DNA from: Subtercola sp. PAMC28395
Lineage (GTDB): Bacteria; Actinomycetota; Actinomycetes; Actinomycetales; Microbacteriaceae
Length of the DNA stretch: 64,000 nt
NCBI RefSeq assembly: GCF_018889995.1
Contig: NZ_CP076547.1
Coordinates: 1,922,001 to 1,986,000 of the forward strand
Reading direction: 5' to 3'
Position numbers and translations under genes: made by a program. Shown here in pieces: positions 42,882-53,238 of this stretch; position 1 is the first letter of the stretch, and each line of letters opens with the position of its first letter. The notes below the pieces were generated by a model. That model was not told where the DNA came from. It saw only the letters and a program-made list of their open reading frames with translations, and searched no databases.

Positions 42882-45800
42882 ATGACGTACCCGAAATCCA
42901 GCCTCGACAGCCCGGAGCAAGGCGCCGCCTTCGGCATCTCACCGTCGCCGAGCTTTCCGGCGATCGAAGAACAGGTTCTCGCCTTCTGGAAGGATGACGA
43001 CACCTTCGCTGCGTCGATCGCCCGCCGCGCTGATGCTCCGGAGTGGGTCTTCTACGACGGCCCGCCGTTCGCCAATGGTCTGCCGCACTACGGCCATCTG
43101 CTGACCGGCTACGCGAAAGACCTCTTCCCGCGGTTCCAGACCATGCGCGGCAAGCGTGTCGACCGCCGCTTCGGCTGGGACACGCACGGGCTGCCGGCGG
43201 AACTCGAGGCGATGCGCCAGCTCGGCATCACCGAGAAGAGCCAGATCGAAGCGATGGGCATCGCCCAGTTCAACGCTGCCGCCCGCGAATCCGTGATGCA
43301 CTACTCGGGCGAATGGCAGGAGTACGTCACCCGCCAGGCGCGTTGGGTCGACTTCGAGAACGACTACAAGACGCTCGACCTGCCGTTCATGGAGTCGGTC
43401 ATCTGGGCGTTCAAGCAGCTTCACGACAAGGGTCTCGCCTACGAGGGCTTTCGCGTGCTGCCGTACTGCTGGCACGACGAGACACCACTCAGCAACCACG
43501 AACTTCGCATGGACGATGACGTCTACAAGATGCGCCAGGACCAGACCGTCACCGTCACCTTCCCGCTGACCGGCACGAAGGCCGAGTCGCTCGGGCTGAC
43601 CGCAGTGCGCGCCCTCGCGTGGACGACCACTCCCTGGACGCTGCCAACGAACCTCGCACTCGCCGTGGGCCCGGGCATCACCTATGCGGTCGTGCCTGCA
43701 GGGCCCAACGGCACTCCCGACGCAGAGGTGCAACGGGAATCAGACGGCCGACATGATGACCGCACCGAAGTACTCGGCGCTGAATACCTGCTCGCCGCCG
43801 AGCTGGTCGGCAACTACGCCAAAGACCTCGGGTACGACTCGCCAGAGGATGCCCGCTCTGCCGTCAGCCGCACCATCACGGGACGCGAGCTCGAGGGTGT
43901 CAGCTACGACCGCCTCTGGGACCACTACGCCGACACCGAGCTCCATGGCACCCAGAACGCCTGGCGAATCCTCGTCGCCGACTACGTCTCCACATCGGAG
44001 GGCACCGGCATCGTGCACCAGGCCCCTGCCTACGGCGAAGAAGACCAGAAGGTCTGTGAGCAGGCCGGTATCCCCGTCATCATCTCGGTCGACGAGGGCG
44101 CTCGCTTCCTCCCCGTCATCGCAGAGGTCGCGGGCCTCCAGGTCTTCGAGGCGAACCGCCCGCTGACGCAGCTCCTCAAGGCGAACGGGCGGCTGCTGCG
44201 CCAGGCCAGCTATGAGCACTCCTACCCGCACTGCTGGCGCTGCCGCAATCCCCTCATCTACAAGGCCGTCTCGAGCTGGTTCGTTCGCGTCACCGAGTTC
44301 CGGGGGCGCATGGAGGAGCTCAACCAGGATATCGAATGGGTGCCGGAGAACGTCAAAGACGGCCAGTTCGGCAAGTGGATCGGCAACGCCCGCGACTGGT
44401 CCATCTCGCGCAACCGCTACTGGGGTTCACCCATCCCGGTGTGGAAGAGCGACAACCCTGACTATCCGCGCATCGATGTCTACGGTTCGCTCGACGAACT
44501 CGAACGTGACTTCGGGGTGCGACCGGATGATCTGCACCGCCCTTTCATCGACGAACTCACTCGCCCCAATCCCGACGACCCCACGGGCCAGTCGACCATG
44601 CGCCGCATTGAAGACGTGCTCGATGTGTGGTTCGACTCCGGCTCCATGCCGTTCGCCCAGGTGCACTACCCGTTCGAGAACCGTGAATGGTTCGAGTCGC
44701 ACAACCCCGCCGACTTCATCGTCGAGTACATCGGCCAGACGCGCGGCTGGTTCTACATGCTGCACATCCTTTCGACCGCATTGTTCGACCGGCCGGCGTT
44801 CCGCAACGTCATCAGCCACGGCATCGTTCTCGGCAGCGACGGCCAGAAGATGTCGAAGAGCCTTCGCAACTACCCCGATGTGAGCGAGGTGTTCCACCGC
44901 GACGGCTCTGACGCCATGCGCTGGTTCCTGATGGGCTCGCCCGTTCTGCGGGGGGGCAACCTGATCGTCACGGAAGAGGGAATCCGTGAGTCGGTGCGGC
45001 AGTTCCTGCTGCCGCTCTGGAACACGTACTACTTCTTCACGCTCTACGCCAACGCTGCGGGCGGGTCAGGAGACGGCTTTGCTGCAGACGGCAGCTACGA
45101 GGCGAAATGGCGTACCGACTCCACCGACGTGCTCGACCGCTACCTGCTGGCGAAGACCCGGGAACTCATCCACGACGTCACGGCAGACCTCGACGCCCTG
45201 GATGCCACCCACGCCGCATCCACCCTGCGCGACTTCGCCGACGTGCTCACCAACTGGTACGTTCGGCGCTCGCGAGACCGGTTCTGGTCGGCAGACGACA
45301 CCGCCGCCTTCGACACGCTCTACACGGTTCTCGAGACGGTGACGCGAGTGGCTGCCCCGCTGATCCCGCTGGTCGGCGACTACATCTGGAAGGGTCTCAC
45401 AGCGGGCCGGAGCGTTCACCTCGAAGACTGGCCGAACGAGAACGACTTCCCGGCCGACGCCGGGCTCGTGCATACGATGGATCAGATCAGGGCGATCAGT
45501 TCGACGGCGCTGTCGCTGCGCAAGCAGAACGGCCTGCGCGTGCGCCTGCCCCTGGCTGACCTCACGATCGTCACCGAGAACACCGGCGCTCTCGCGCGCT
45601 TCGACTACATTCTGCGCGAAGAACTCAACGTGAAGACGGTGACGTTCGTCGAACAGGGCCCCACCAGCGCCACCGACTTCGGCATCACCAGCAGACTCAC
45701 CGTGAACGCGCGGGCGGCAGGCCCCCGCCTCGGCAAGAGCGTGCAGCAGGTCATCAAGGCGGCCCGCAACGGTGAGTGGTTCGAAGAGAACGGCGTCGTC

Positions 45801-46340
45801 ACGGCCGGCGGCATCGAGCTCGAACCCTCCGAGTACGAACTGGTGCTCGAGACGGCCCAGGCCGCTGAGAACAGCACCGAGACTGCACCGGATGCCCCGC
45901 AGCACTCGCACGCCCTCGCGCTGTTGCCCGGCGGCGGTTTCGCCCTGCTCGACACGACGATGACCACCGAGCTCGAGGCCGAGGGTCTCGCGCGCGACGT
46001 CATCCGTGCGGTGCAGGAGACCCGCAAGGCGGCCGATTTCGATGTGAGCGACCGCATCGTGCTCGACCTGGTGTTCTTCTCCGATGCTGATGCCGCTGCT
46101 GTGAAGAACGCTGCCAACGTCTCGATCGATGCCGAGACCCTGTCGACGACATTCAGCGTGGTCTCACCCAGTGACGCACCAGAGCTCGGGCAGTATCGTG
46201 AGGTTCTGCCCTCTGAGTGGATCGGGCGCTTCGCTTCGGTCGCCCCGGAACACTACGCGCGCATCGATGAGAATCGCTACGCGAACACCGACGTTTTCAT
46301 CGTGGCCGTGAGCCGCGCAGGAGGAACCACCAATGTCTGA
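42882..46340 (+). CDS. ileS: Isoleucyl-tRNA synthetase
   Basis: 1152 aa. Class Ia synthetase. HIGH-type motif HYGH at 69-72 ([17 protein letters not shown]), KMSKS at about 655 ([12 protein letters not shown]), CP1 editing domain with the threonine-rich [18 protein letters not shown], and a long C-terminal anticodon region. This is the larger, eukaryote-like IleS class found in many actinobacteria and associated elsewhere with reduced mupirocin sensitivity. Regulated by the T-box leader. Its stop overlaps the folC start by 8 nt. Confidence 0.98.
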   Translation: MTYPKSSLDSPEQGAAFGISPSPSFPAIEEQVLAFWKDDDTFAASIARRADAPEWVFYDGPPFANGLPHYGHLLTGYAKDLFPRFQTMRGKRVDRRFGWDTHGLPAELEAMRQLGITEKSQIEAMGIAQFNAAARESVMHYSGEWQEYVTRQARWVDFENDYKTLDLPFMESVIWAFKQLHDKGLAYEGFRVLPYCWHDETPLSNHELRMDDDVYKMRQDQTVTVTFPLTGTKAESLGLTAVRALAWTTTPWTLPTNLALAVGPGITYAVVPAGPNGTPDAEVQRESDGRHDDRTEVLGAEYLLAAELVGNYAKDLGYDSPEDARSAVSRTITGRELEGVSYDRLWDHYADTELHGTQNAWRILVADYVSTSEGTGIVHQAPAYGEEDQKVCEQAGIPVIISVDEGARFLPVIAEVAGLQVFEANRPLTQLLKANGRLLRQASYEHSYPHCWRCRNPLIYKAVSSWFVRVTEFRGRMEELNQDIEWVPENVKDGQFGKWIGNARDWSISRNRYWGSPIPVWKSDNPDYPRIDVYGSLDELERDFGVRPDDLHRPFIDELTRPNPDDPTGQSTMRRIEDVLDVWFDSGSMPFAQVHYPFENREWFESHNPADFIVEYIGQTRGWFYMLHILSTALFDRPAFRNVISHGIVLGSDGQKMSKSLRNYPDVSEVFHRDGSDAMRWFLMGSPVLRGGNLIVTEEGIRESVRQFLLPLWNTYYFFTLYANAAGGSGDGFAADGSYEAKWRTDSTDVLDRYLLAKTRELIHDVTADLDALDATHAASTLRDFADVLTNWYVRRSRDRFWSADDTAAFDTLYTVLETVTRVAAPLIPLVGDYIWKGLTAGRSVHLEDWPNENDFPADAGLVHTMDQIRAISSTALSLRKQNGLRVRLPLADLTIVTENTGALARFDYILREELNVKTVTFVEQGPTSATDFGITSRLTVNARAAGPRLGKSVQQVIKAARNGEWFEENGVVTAGGIELEPSEYELVLETAQAAENSTETAPDAPQHSHALALLPGGGFALLDTTMTTELEAEGLARDVIRAVQETRKAADFDVSDRIVLDLVFFSDADAAAVKNAANVSIDAETLSTTFSVVSPSDAPELGQYREVLPSEWIGRFASVAPEHYARIDENRYANTDVFIVAVSRAGGTTNV

Positions 46341-48054
46341 CCAGGGCACGAACAGCGACGGAACGAACGACGAGACACCAGACGAGAGTGAACAGGTGCT
46401 CGACGGGGGTCGACCGGTGCGCAATCCCGATGACGAACTGCACACGCTCTACGACGAGGTGATCGCCAGCGACGGGTACGGAGACGACCCCGGGGACGGC
46501 GTGCACCGCGACACGAGCACAGCCGACCGGAGCGATCGTGCGTCGAAGGCCGAAGAGTCGGGCAGTGACTATGACGATGACGACGACGACATCTTCGGCG
46601 AAGACCCCAGCGAGTTCGACATGGCCGATGCGTACGACACGCAGCTGGTCGATCGCCAGAATCGTGCCGATGGCGAGAATGGCGACTCCGACTACGACGA
46701 CCTGCCCGACGAATACGTCGAGGCGGGCGACGAGGTTTTCCGGCAGCTGCAGTTGCGCCTGGGGGAGGCGGCCCCGCAGCCACGGCTCTCGGCGACACGG
46801 CGCGCGGTCGAGATGCTGGGTGACCCGCACCGGGCCTACCCGGTCATCCACATCACCGGCACGAACGGCAAGACGAGCACCAGCCGCCTCACTGAGAGCA
46901 TCCTGCGCGCCTACGGCCTGCGTACCGGGCTGTTCACCAGCCCACATCTCGAACGCCTGAACGAGCGGATCATGATCGACGGCCGGCCGATCAGCAATGA
47001 GTCGCTCGCCGAGAACTGGGCCGACATCCAGCCCTACCTCGAGCTGGTGGATGCTGAACTCGAGGGTGCCGGCGAACCCCGCCTGACGTTCTTCGAGGCC
47101 CTCTCTGTGCTGGCCTTCGCGTCGTTCGCCGAAGCGCCGATCGACGTCGCCGTGATCGAGGTCGGCATGGGCGGAGAGTGGGATTCGACCAACGTTGCCG
47201 ACGGCCAGGTCGCGGTCTTCACGCCGATCTCGCTCGACCACACCGCCAGGCTCGGCAACACCGTCGCCGAGATCGCCCGCACCAAGTCGGGCATCGTGAA
47301 GCCCGCGGCCCAGGTCGTCACCTCGAGGCAGGTGCCGGAGGTGCTGGCAGAGCTTCAGCGTGCGGCCGAGCTCACCGAATCGACGTTCGCCTCAGAGGGC
47401 GCGGCGTTCTCCCTGCTCTCGACCAGCGTCGCCGTCGGTGGCCAGGTCATCTCGATCAAGGGGCTCGCCGGAACGTACCGCGACGTGTTCCTGCCCCTGT
47501 ACGGCGACCACCAAGCCCAGAATGCGGCGGTCGCCGTGGCGGCTGTGGAGTCGTTCCTCGGCGGCGGGTCGACCGCGATCGTCGAAGACGTGCTCGTCGA
47601 GGCGTTCGCCACTGTCACCTCTCCCGGGCGCCTGCAGCTGATCGGCACCGAGCCGACGGTTCTGGTGGATGCTGCGCACAACCCCGGCGGAGCGCTGGCG
47701 CTCGCGGCGGCACTGAAGGAGTACTTCTCCTTCGACAAGATCGTCGCTGTGATCAGTGTTCTCGCCGACAAGGACGCCGCCGGCATCATCCGCGCGCTCG
47801 AGCCGGTCGTTTCGGAGTTCGTCGTCACGCAGTCCTCGTCGGAGCGCGCGATCAACGCCGACGAGCTGGCGAGTATCGTCGTCGGCATCGCCGGGGCAGA
47901 CCGCGTTGTGGTCGAACTCGACCCGCGGGAGGCCGCCAATCTCGCCAGGGACTCTGCGGCAGAATCCGACACCGGTGCCGTGCTCGTGACCGGCTCGATC
48001 ACGCTCGTCGGTGAGATCATCACCCTCGCAGGCGACGAGGGGTGGAAGCCGTGA
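46333..48054 (+). CDS. folC: Folylpolyglutamate synthase / dihydrofolate synthase with acidic N-terminal extension
   Basis: 573 aa. Adds glutamates to folate (and/or glutamate to dihydropteroate). Mur-ligase-like: P-loop GTNGKTST at about 176-183, [38 protein letters not shown] and [13 protein letters not shown]. The first 130 residues are an acidic, low-complexity extension (many Asp/Glu/Ser) absent from standard FolC (about 430-450 aa). It overlaps ileS by 8 nt and its TGA overlaps the next GTG. Confidence 0.95.
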   Translation: MSDQGTNSDGTNDETPDESEQVLDGGRPVRNPDDELHTLYDEVIASDGYGDDPGDGVHRDTSTADRSDRASKAEESGSDYDDDDDDIFGEDPSEFDMADAYDTQLVDRQNRADGENGDSDYDDLPDEYVEAGDEVFRQLQLRLGEAAPQPRLSATRRAVEMLGDPHRAYPVIHITGTNGKTSTSRLTESILRAYGLRTGLFTSPHLERLNERIMIDGRPISNESLAENWADIQPYLELVDAELEGAGEPRLTFFEALSVLAFASFAEAPIDVAVIEVGMGGEWDSTNVADGQVAVFTPISLDHTARLGNTVAEIARTKSGIVKPAAQVVTSRQVPEVLAELQRAAELTESTFASEGAAFSLLSTSVAVGGQVISIKGLAGTYRDVFLPLYGDHQAQNAAVAVAAVESFLGGGSTAIVEDVLVEAFATVTSPGRLQLIGTEPTVLVDAAHNPGGALALAAALKEYFSFDKIVAVISVLADKDAAGIIRALEPVVSEFVVTQSSSERAINADELASIVVGIAGADRVVVELDPREAANLARDSAAESDTGAVLVTGSITLVGEIITLAGDEGWKP

Positions 48055-48491
48055 GTGACGAGGGTTCGCCCAGCGAATCGCACGGCCCGGTGGAGCCAGG
48101 CGTGGATTCGGCGGCCCGAGCCGGCCGGGGCCGCGGCCCCAGGCGCCAGCGCAGCGTACGCGAGAGCCTCGCCTCCATCGTGCTTGGCTTCGAGTCGGTG
48201 ATCATGTTCCTTGCGACGCTGGCCGTCTTCGGCCTGAAGGCGCTGCCGCCCTTCGCAGCCCTTGGCGGGGGTGCCGCACTCTGCATCCTGTTGCTCGCGA
48301 CCATTCCGTTGCTCTCGCGCCCCATCGGCATCGTCATGGGCTGGACGCTGCAGGCCCTCATCCTGGCTTCGGCGCTGCTGGTGCCACTCATGCTGATCGT
48401 GGCCGTGCTCTTCGGCACGATGTGGATCTACTGCATGATCAAGGGAGCGCGCATCGACCGCGAGAACGCCGAGCTCGAGAGCAGGGCGTGA
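48051..48491 (+). CDS. DUF4233 membrane protein
   Basis: 146 aa from the GTG at 48051, which overlaps folC's TGA as GTGA; an upstream GTG at 48042 is possible. An Arg/Gly/Ser-rich cytoplasmic segment of about 35 residues precedes hydrophobic helices (a segment beginning LGFESVIMFLATLAVFGL; LGGGAALCILLLATIPLL; VMGWTLQALILASALLVPLML) and a short basic end. DUF4233 proteins are consistently found between folC and ndk in actinobacteria; function unknown. Confidence 0.88.
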   Translation: MSDEGSPSESHGPVEPGVDSAARAGRGRGPRRQRSVRESLASIVLGFESVIMFLATLAVFGLKALPPFAALGGGAALCILLLATIPLLSRPIGIVMGWTLQALILASALLVPLMLIVAVLFGTMWIYCMIKGARIDRENAELESRA

Positions 48492-48568
48492 AGGCGCTCG
48501 TCGCGCTCCGCCACTGACCATGCCCGTTAGGGTAGAACCGACCGAAACCCTGCTGAAAGTGGAGACCC

Positions 48569-48988
48569 GTGACCGCTCACGTTGAAGAAACCCTCGTCCT
48601 CATCAAGCCCGATGGTGTTGCCCGCAACCTGATCGGCGAGATTCTCGGCCGCATCGAGACGAAGGGCTACCAGCTCGTCGACCTGAAGCTGTTCGAGCCG
48701 GAGCGCTCCCTCCTTGCAGCCCATTACGAGGAGCACCTCGGCAAGCCTTTCTACGAGCCGCTGATCGAATTCATGGAGAGCGGCCCCATCGTCGCCGTGC
48801 GCGTCGCGGGCAACCGGGTCATCGAAGGCTTCCGTTCACTCGCTGGCACGACTGACCCGACGACCGCTGCGCCCGGCACGATCCGCGGCGACCTGGGCCG
48901 TGACTGGGGCGTGAAGGTGCAGCAGAACCTCGTTCACGGAAGCGACTCGCCTGAGTCGGCCGCGCGCGAACTCGCCCTCTGGTTCTGA
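48569..48988 (+). CDS. ndk: Nucleoside diphosphate kinase
   Basis: 139 aa, GTG start with GTGGAG upstream. Transfers the gamma-phosphate among NTPs through a phosphohistidine. LVLIKPDGVARNLIGEIL start, GTTDPTTAAPGTIRGDLG, and catalytic His in QNLVHGSDSPESAARE. Length and motifs are complete. Last gene of the ileS-folC-DUF4233-ndk group. Confidence 0.98.
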   Translation: MTAHVEETLVLIKPDGVARNLIGEILGRIETKGYQLVDLKLFEPERSLLAAHYEEHLGKPFYEPLIEFMESGPIVAVRVAGNRVIEGFRSLAGTTDPTTAAPGTIRGDLGRDWGVKVQQNLVHGSDSPESAARELALWF

Positions 48989-49000
48989 TCCGGCTTTGGC

Positions 49001-49648
49001 TCAGCTGTGCAGGAGTGACGCGATGACGTCGAGGCGCAGCTGGGCCATCACCAGGATGACGAGGTAGCAGACCACGGCGAAGAGCCAGAGCACAGGGAAG
49101 AACAGTGCGGCAATCTGGCGCACGCTCTCGCCGACCGGAATGTTGCCCTCTTTGAGGTTGTAACCCGTGACGTACCAGAACAGGGCGATCACGACGGTCC
49201 ACACCACCATGCAGTAGGGGCAGAGGGTGCCGAGCACGAAGATGCTCTGCGACATCAGCCAGATCACGAACACCAGTGCGAGCACGATGCCGGCGTTGAA
49301 GAGCATCCAGTACCACTTGGCGAAGGTGGCGCCGGCGAGCAGTGACATGCCGACACAGACCACGATGGCGAAGGCGGCCACGCCGATGATCGCGTTCGGG
49401 AATCCGAAGAGCGAGCCCTGCCAGCTGGCCATGTTCGGTCCGCAGCTCACCAGGACCGAGATGTTGCACGAGGGCACGTACGACGGATTGATCAGCGTTT
49501 CGATCTTCTCGATCGTGAGCGCGAACGAGGCAGCGAGACCGATCAGGCCGGCAATCACGATGAAGATCGCGAAGGCGACAGGGCGACGGGGGGTCAGGCT
49601 GTCGTCGTCGTGTTCTGTCGGGGTAAGGGTGCCTTGGTCTGTGCTCAC
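49001..49648 (-). CDS. Vitamin K epoxide reductase (VKOR) family protein
   Basis: 215 aa from the GTG at 49648; upstream in-frame sequence is intergenic. Membrane thiol oxidoreductase that reoxidises a DsbA-like partner using quinone. About five helices; the active-site pair is C143/C146 (LCPYC) and the loop cysteines are C61 and C69 (SCNISVLVSCG). CATAAT ends 6 nt before the start. It converges with ndk. Confidence 0.93.
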   Translation of the reverse strand: MSTDQGTLTPTEHDDDSLTPRRPVAFAIFIVIAGLIGLAASFALTIEKIETLINPSYVPSCNISVLVSCGPNMASWQGSLFGFPNAIIGVAAFAIVVCVGMSLLAGATFAKWYWMLFNAGIVLALVFVIWLMSQSIFVLGTLCPYCMVVWTVVIALFWYVTGYNLKEGNIPVGESVRQIAALFFPVLWLFAVVCYLVILVMAQLRLDVIASLLHS

Positions 49649-49654
49649 TGTCGG

Positions 49655-49660
49655 ATTATG
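49655..49660 (-). promoter_or_regulatory. Leaderless promoter -10 (CATAAT) for VKOR gene
   Basis: CATAAT on the minus strand, 6 nt before the GTG at 49648. Confidence 0.5.
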
Positions 49661-49986
49661 GCACACGGCGTTCACCTCCAATCTGGGAATGCGTGCGATA
49701 ATTGTCGGATGCCTCCTGAGCCGCGCTCGGGTCGGCAGCACAGAAGGCTTATCGAGCCGGTCGACTGAGCAGTAGCGCACCCGAAGCGCACAGCGAACGT
49801 CAGCCGTCCCGAACAACTTGTAGACGAATATGCGACACGTACAACGGCCAGAGCTCATGAGCCGGCCGTGAAGACGACAGTCGTGAACGTCAAGAATTTG
49901 CGGCTCCGGAGAAATCCGGGGTTAGCACGAGAGAGTACCCCGGTAGGTGGCGCGGTCGCCTTGCCAGGGCTAGGAGTGCACCAGTA
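49661..49986. other. Divergent intergenic region VKOR-rne with hairpins
   Basis: About 330 bp without a gene. It holds the VKOR promoter and, toward rne, a 7-bp stem CTCCGGA-GAAA-TCCGGGG with a GNRA-type tetraloop at about 49910 and an AGGAG (49971) ahead of the rne ATG. E. coli rne is autoregulated through a structured leader; a comparable arrangement here is only inferred. Confidence 0.4.
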
Positions 49987-52851
49987 ATGGTGGAAGACCA
50001 TATCGACAGTGAGAACAACCCGCCCGTGAAACGGCGTTCGCGCCTTTTCGGCGGGCGCAAAGCGCGCAAAGAGGCTGAGTCTCTTGCCGCTGCAGAAGAA
50101 CAACTGCGAGCCGACAGGCTCGCCGACTCCCAGCGTGACGAACGCCGGCCCACCCCCGCGTTGCCTGCAGAGACCTCTGCTGCCGCATCGGGCCCGGCTT
50201 CGTCGACCGCGACGAATGTGAAGGTTTCCGTGTCAGAAAACGAATCCAACGAGCCGTGGCTCGAACCAGACCTCAACCAGGCCCCCGCGGCACCGCCCGC
50301 GACGACACCCCGACCGACGACGTCGCTGCTGTTCCAGGCCCCCGACATCCAGCCGCTTCCGCCGAGGGCTCCCCAGTACCGGGGCGATGACGACGATTTC
50401 GACGACAGTGACGACGATCGTGACGATCGCGGCGATGACCGGTCGAACCGCAGCGCAGACACGACCGTTCGCCGGCGAACCCGGCGCCGAAGCGGCGATG
50501 AGAGCCGACTGCCAGACGACCTGCCGCCGAACACCGTGGTCAAGGTGCGCCCACCGCGCCAGGCGCAGGCCCCTGAGCTCATCACCGAGCCGCAACGCAT
50601 CAAGGGTTCGACCAGGCTCGAGGCGAAGAAGCAGCGCCGTCGCGACGGGCGCGACGCCGGCCGCCGCCGCCCTGTCATCACCGAGGCGGAGTTCCTCGCA
50701 CGCCGTGAGGCCGTCGACCGTTCGATGGTCGTCCGCTCGAGCCAGGATCGTATCCAGATCGGCGTTCTCGAAGATGGGGTGCTTGTCGAGCACTACGTGG
50801 CGAAGTCGGCAGAAGCATCGTTGATCGGCAACGTGTACCTCGGCCGCGTGCAGAACGTGCTCCCCAGCATGGAGGCCGCATTCGTCGACATCGGTCGCGG
50901 GCGCAATGCCGTGCTGTACTCCGGCGAGGTCGACTGGGATGCCGCTGACACCGGCAACCAGCCCCGGCGGATCGAGCTTGCGCTCAAACCCGGCGACACC
51001 GTTCTGGTGCAGGTCACCAAAGACCCCGTCGGTCACAAGGGTGCCCGTCTCACCAGCCAGGTCTCGCTTCCCGGCCGCTACCTCGTGTACGTGCCCAACG
51101 GCAACATGAACGGCATCAGCCGCAAGCTGCCCGACACCGAGCGTGCGCGACTGAAGAAGATCCTCAAAGAGGTTCTGCCCGAGAACGTCGGCGTCATCGT
51201 GCGCACGGCGGCAGAGGGTGCAACCGAAGAGCAACTCACGCTTGACGTGAACCGGCTGATCAGCCAGTGGGCGGCCATCAGCGACAACGTGAAGGCCCTC
51301 CAGGCTCCCGCGCTGTTGCACAGCGAGCCCGACCTGCTCATCAAGATCATCCGGGATGTCTTCAACGAAGACTTCCACAAGCTCGTGATCAGTGGCTCGG
51401 ATGCCCGGCTCACCATTGAGACGTACCTCTCGCAGGTGGCGCCCGACCTCGTCGACCGCATCGAGATCTTCGAGGGCACAAACGACCCCTTCGACCAGTT
51501 CCGCATCAGCGAGCAGATCGAGAAGGCTCTCGACCGCAAGGTCTGGCTACCATCAGGTGGCTCGCTCGTGATCGACCGCACTGAGGCCATGACGGTGGTC
51601 GATGTCAACACGGGCAAGTTCGTCGGCTCGGGCGGCAACCTCGAAGAGACCGTCACCAAGAACAACCTCGAGGCAGCAGACGAGATCGTTCGCCAGCTGC
51701 GCCTGCGTGACATCGGCGGCATCATCGTGGTCGACTTCATCGACATGGTGCTCGAGACCAACCGCGACCTCGTGCTCAGGAGACTTGTCGAGTGCCTCAG
51801 CCGTGACCGCACCAAGCACCAGGTCGCCGAGGTGACCTCACTGGGTCTCGTGCAGATGACCCGCAAGAAGCTCGGCCTCGGTCTTCTCGAATCATTCAGC
51901 GAACCGTGTGAGGTGTGCGCCGGTCGCGGCGTGATCATCAACCACGACGCTGCCAAGCACAAGGGCCAGACCCCCCAGCCCGAGCGCCGGACGCGCAGTA
52001 AGGGCGGCTCGCAGAACTCGAACGGCAATGGCTCGAACAACAACGGCTCCAACGGTTCGCAGAACGGCGGGTCGAACGGCAACGGGTCGGGCAGCTCGAA
52101 CGGTTCGCACTCGAATGGCGTCACGCACAGCATCACGCCGGCCGCGCAGTCGGCGCTCGCCAAGATCGCCGCGAGCACGATCGCCGGTGCGAACGTCACC
52201 AAGGCCGATCAGTCGAGCGCAGCCGCAGCGACGGCGGCAGCGTCGAGCCCCGAGGCGCAGGAGGCTCTCGCGGGCCTGGTTGCCGCCATCGAGGAGACGA
52301 TTGCCGCGTCGCCCGAATCCGAGCAGTCTGCGGGGGCGGTAGTGACCGCACCGGCCGCATCCGGCTCCGGTGCGGGTTCGGCCTCGTTGGGCGAAGCGGA
52401 TGCAGATGAAGGCCCCAGGGCCGAACCATCGCAGCGCTCACGCCGCAACTCGCGCCGTTCGCGCAGCCAACGTGCCGCGGCAAACGCCGAAGCACGAGCC
52501 GAAGCCTCCGGTGGTCGTTCTGACGCTGGTGACGGTGCTGCCGAAGCCCAAGCCGAGGCCCCGGTCGACGCAGAAGGTCCGCTGACGACAGAAGCCACTG
52601 AACGGGCGAGCGAGGGTATGCCGGTCTCGGCTAACGAAGCCGCGACCGCGGAATCACCTCGCGTCGACCTGCCGATCCTCGATATTCCGGTCTCAGCACC
52701 TGTCGTTCAGAACCGCAAGCGTGAAGACGCCGACAAGTTGCTCGGTTCTGTTCTCGACGCGCTGCCCGAGCCCAAGCAACCCGGGCAGGGCCGCTCGCGC
52801 AACCGTCGTGTCTCGACAGCTGCCCTGAGCGCTCCAGTAGAGAAGCCGTAA
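49987..52851 (+). CDS. rne: Ribonuclease E/G family endoribonuclease
   Basis: 954 aa. Central catalytic core (about 240-650) with an S1 domain (ASLIGNVYLGRVQNVLPSMEAAFVDIGRGRNAVLY), the catalytic Asp in VDVNTGKFVG (about 538) and IIVVDFIDM (about 580), and the Zn-link CEVCAGRG (about 641). It is flanked by disordered segments: about 230 acidic/basic residues before, and about 300 after, including an Asn/Gly/Ser-rich stretch (52010-52130). Actinobacterial RNase E is the main mRNA-decay and rRNA-processing enzyme. A long inverted repeat follows the stop. Confidence 0.96.
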   Translation: MVEDHIDSENNPPVKRRSRLFGGRKARKEAESLAAAEEQLRADRLADSQRDERRPTPALPAETSAAASGPASSTATNVKVSVSENESNEPWLEPDLNQAPAAPPATTPRPTTSLLFQAPDIQPLPPRAPQYRGDDDDFDDSDDDRDDRGDDRSNRSADTTVRRRTRRRSGDESRLPDDLPPNTVVKVRPPRQAQAPELITEPQRIKGSTRLEAKKQRRRDGRDAGRRRPVITEAEFLARREAVDRSMVVRSSQDRIQIGVLEDGVLVEHYVAKSAEASLIGNVYLGRVQNVLPSMEAAFVDIGRGRNAVLYSGEVDWDAADTGNQPRRIELALKPGDTVLVQVTKDPVGHKGARLTSQVSLPGRYLVYVPNGNMNGISRKLPDTERARLKKILKEVLPENVGVIVRTAAEGATEEQLTLDVNRLISQWAAISDNVKALQAPALLHSEPDLLIKIIRDVFNEDFHKLVISGSDARLTIETYLSQVAPDLVDRIEIFEGTNDPFDQFRISEQIEKALDRKVWLPSGGSLVIDRTEAMTVVDVNTGKFVGSGGNLEETVTKNNLEAADEIVRQLRLRDIGGIIVVDFIDMVLETNRDLVLRRLVECLSRDRTKHQVAEVTSLGLVQMTRKKLGLGLLESFSEPCEVCAGRGVIINHDAAKHKGQTPQPERRTRSKGGSQNSNGNGSNNNGSNGSQNGGSNGNGSGSSNGSHSNGVTHSITPAAQSALAKIAASTIAGANVTKADQSSAAAATAAASSPEAQEALAGLVAAIEETIAASPESEQSAGAVVTAPAASGSGAGSASLGEADADEGPRAEPSQRSRRNSRRSRSQRAAANAEARAEASGGRSDAGDGAAEAQAEAPVDAEGPLTTEATERASEGMPVSANEAATAESPRVDLPILDIPVSAPVVQNRKREDADKLLGSVLDALPEPKQPGQGRSRNRRVSTAALSAPVEKP

Positions 52852-52861
52852 CGCACAGAGT

Positions 52862-52929
52862 GCAACGGGAGGAGCTGTGCCACTGTGGCCAGCGCTCATG
52901 CCTGGGATCGGCCCAGCTCCTGCCGTTGT
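52862..52929. terminator. Long inverted repeat between convergent rne and DUF4031
   Basis: GCAACGGGAGGAGCTG (52862-52877) pairs with 52914-52929 at 14 of 16 positions around a 36-nt loop. Its place between convergent stops suggests a shared terminator, though the loop is large. Confidence 0.5.
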
Positions 52930-52951
52930 GCCCGGTGGATGAGTGACGCAG

Positions 52952-53230
52952 CTAGCTCTTCTTGGCCGGGCGGTCTCGTGCGGCGACGCGCAGGCCGCTC
53001 GACCGCAATGCCTCGACGATCTCGCGCATTGAGGCCGGCACGGCGCCGGCGGCGATGGCATCGTCGTAACGCTCTGACGGCAGGTCGTAGTGGTCGAGGT
53101 CGAAGCCGCGCCTCGGCACCCCGAGACGAGCTGCGAAGTGATGCAGCTCGTCGAGAGAGGTGTCGCTGACCACGTGTGACCACAGCGTGTTGTGCGCGGG
53201 CCAGCGGGGAAGATCGATGAACACAGTCAC
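52952..53230 (-). CDS. DUF4031 family protein
   Basis: 92 aa from the GTG at 53230; upstream in-frame codons belong to the membrane-protein gene. Matches DUF4031: TVFIDLPRWPAHNTLWSHVVSDTSLDELHHFAARLGVPRRGFDLDHYDLP. Small, soluble, rich in His and Asp, possibly metal-binding; no assigned function. It starts 9 nt after the preceding gene's stop, so the two are probably cotranscribed. Confidence 0.88.
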   Translation of the reverse strand: MTVFIDLPRWPAHNTLWSHVVSDTSLDELHHFAARLGVPRRGFDLDHYDLPSERYDDAIAAGAVPASMREIVEALRSSGLRVAARDRPAKKS

Positions 53231-53238
53231 CGGGGGAT

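Noticed and set aside
42516..42942. N-terminal extension of the TetR gene
   Set aside because: The frame is open upstream but lies over the T-box leader; the HTH starts right after the chosen ATG and a -10 box precedes it.
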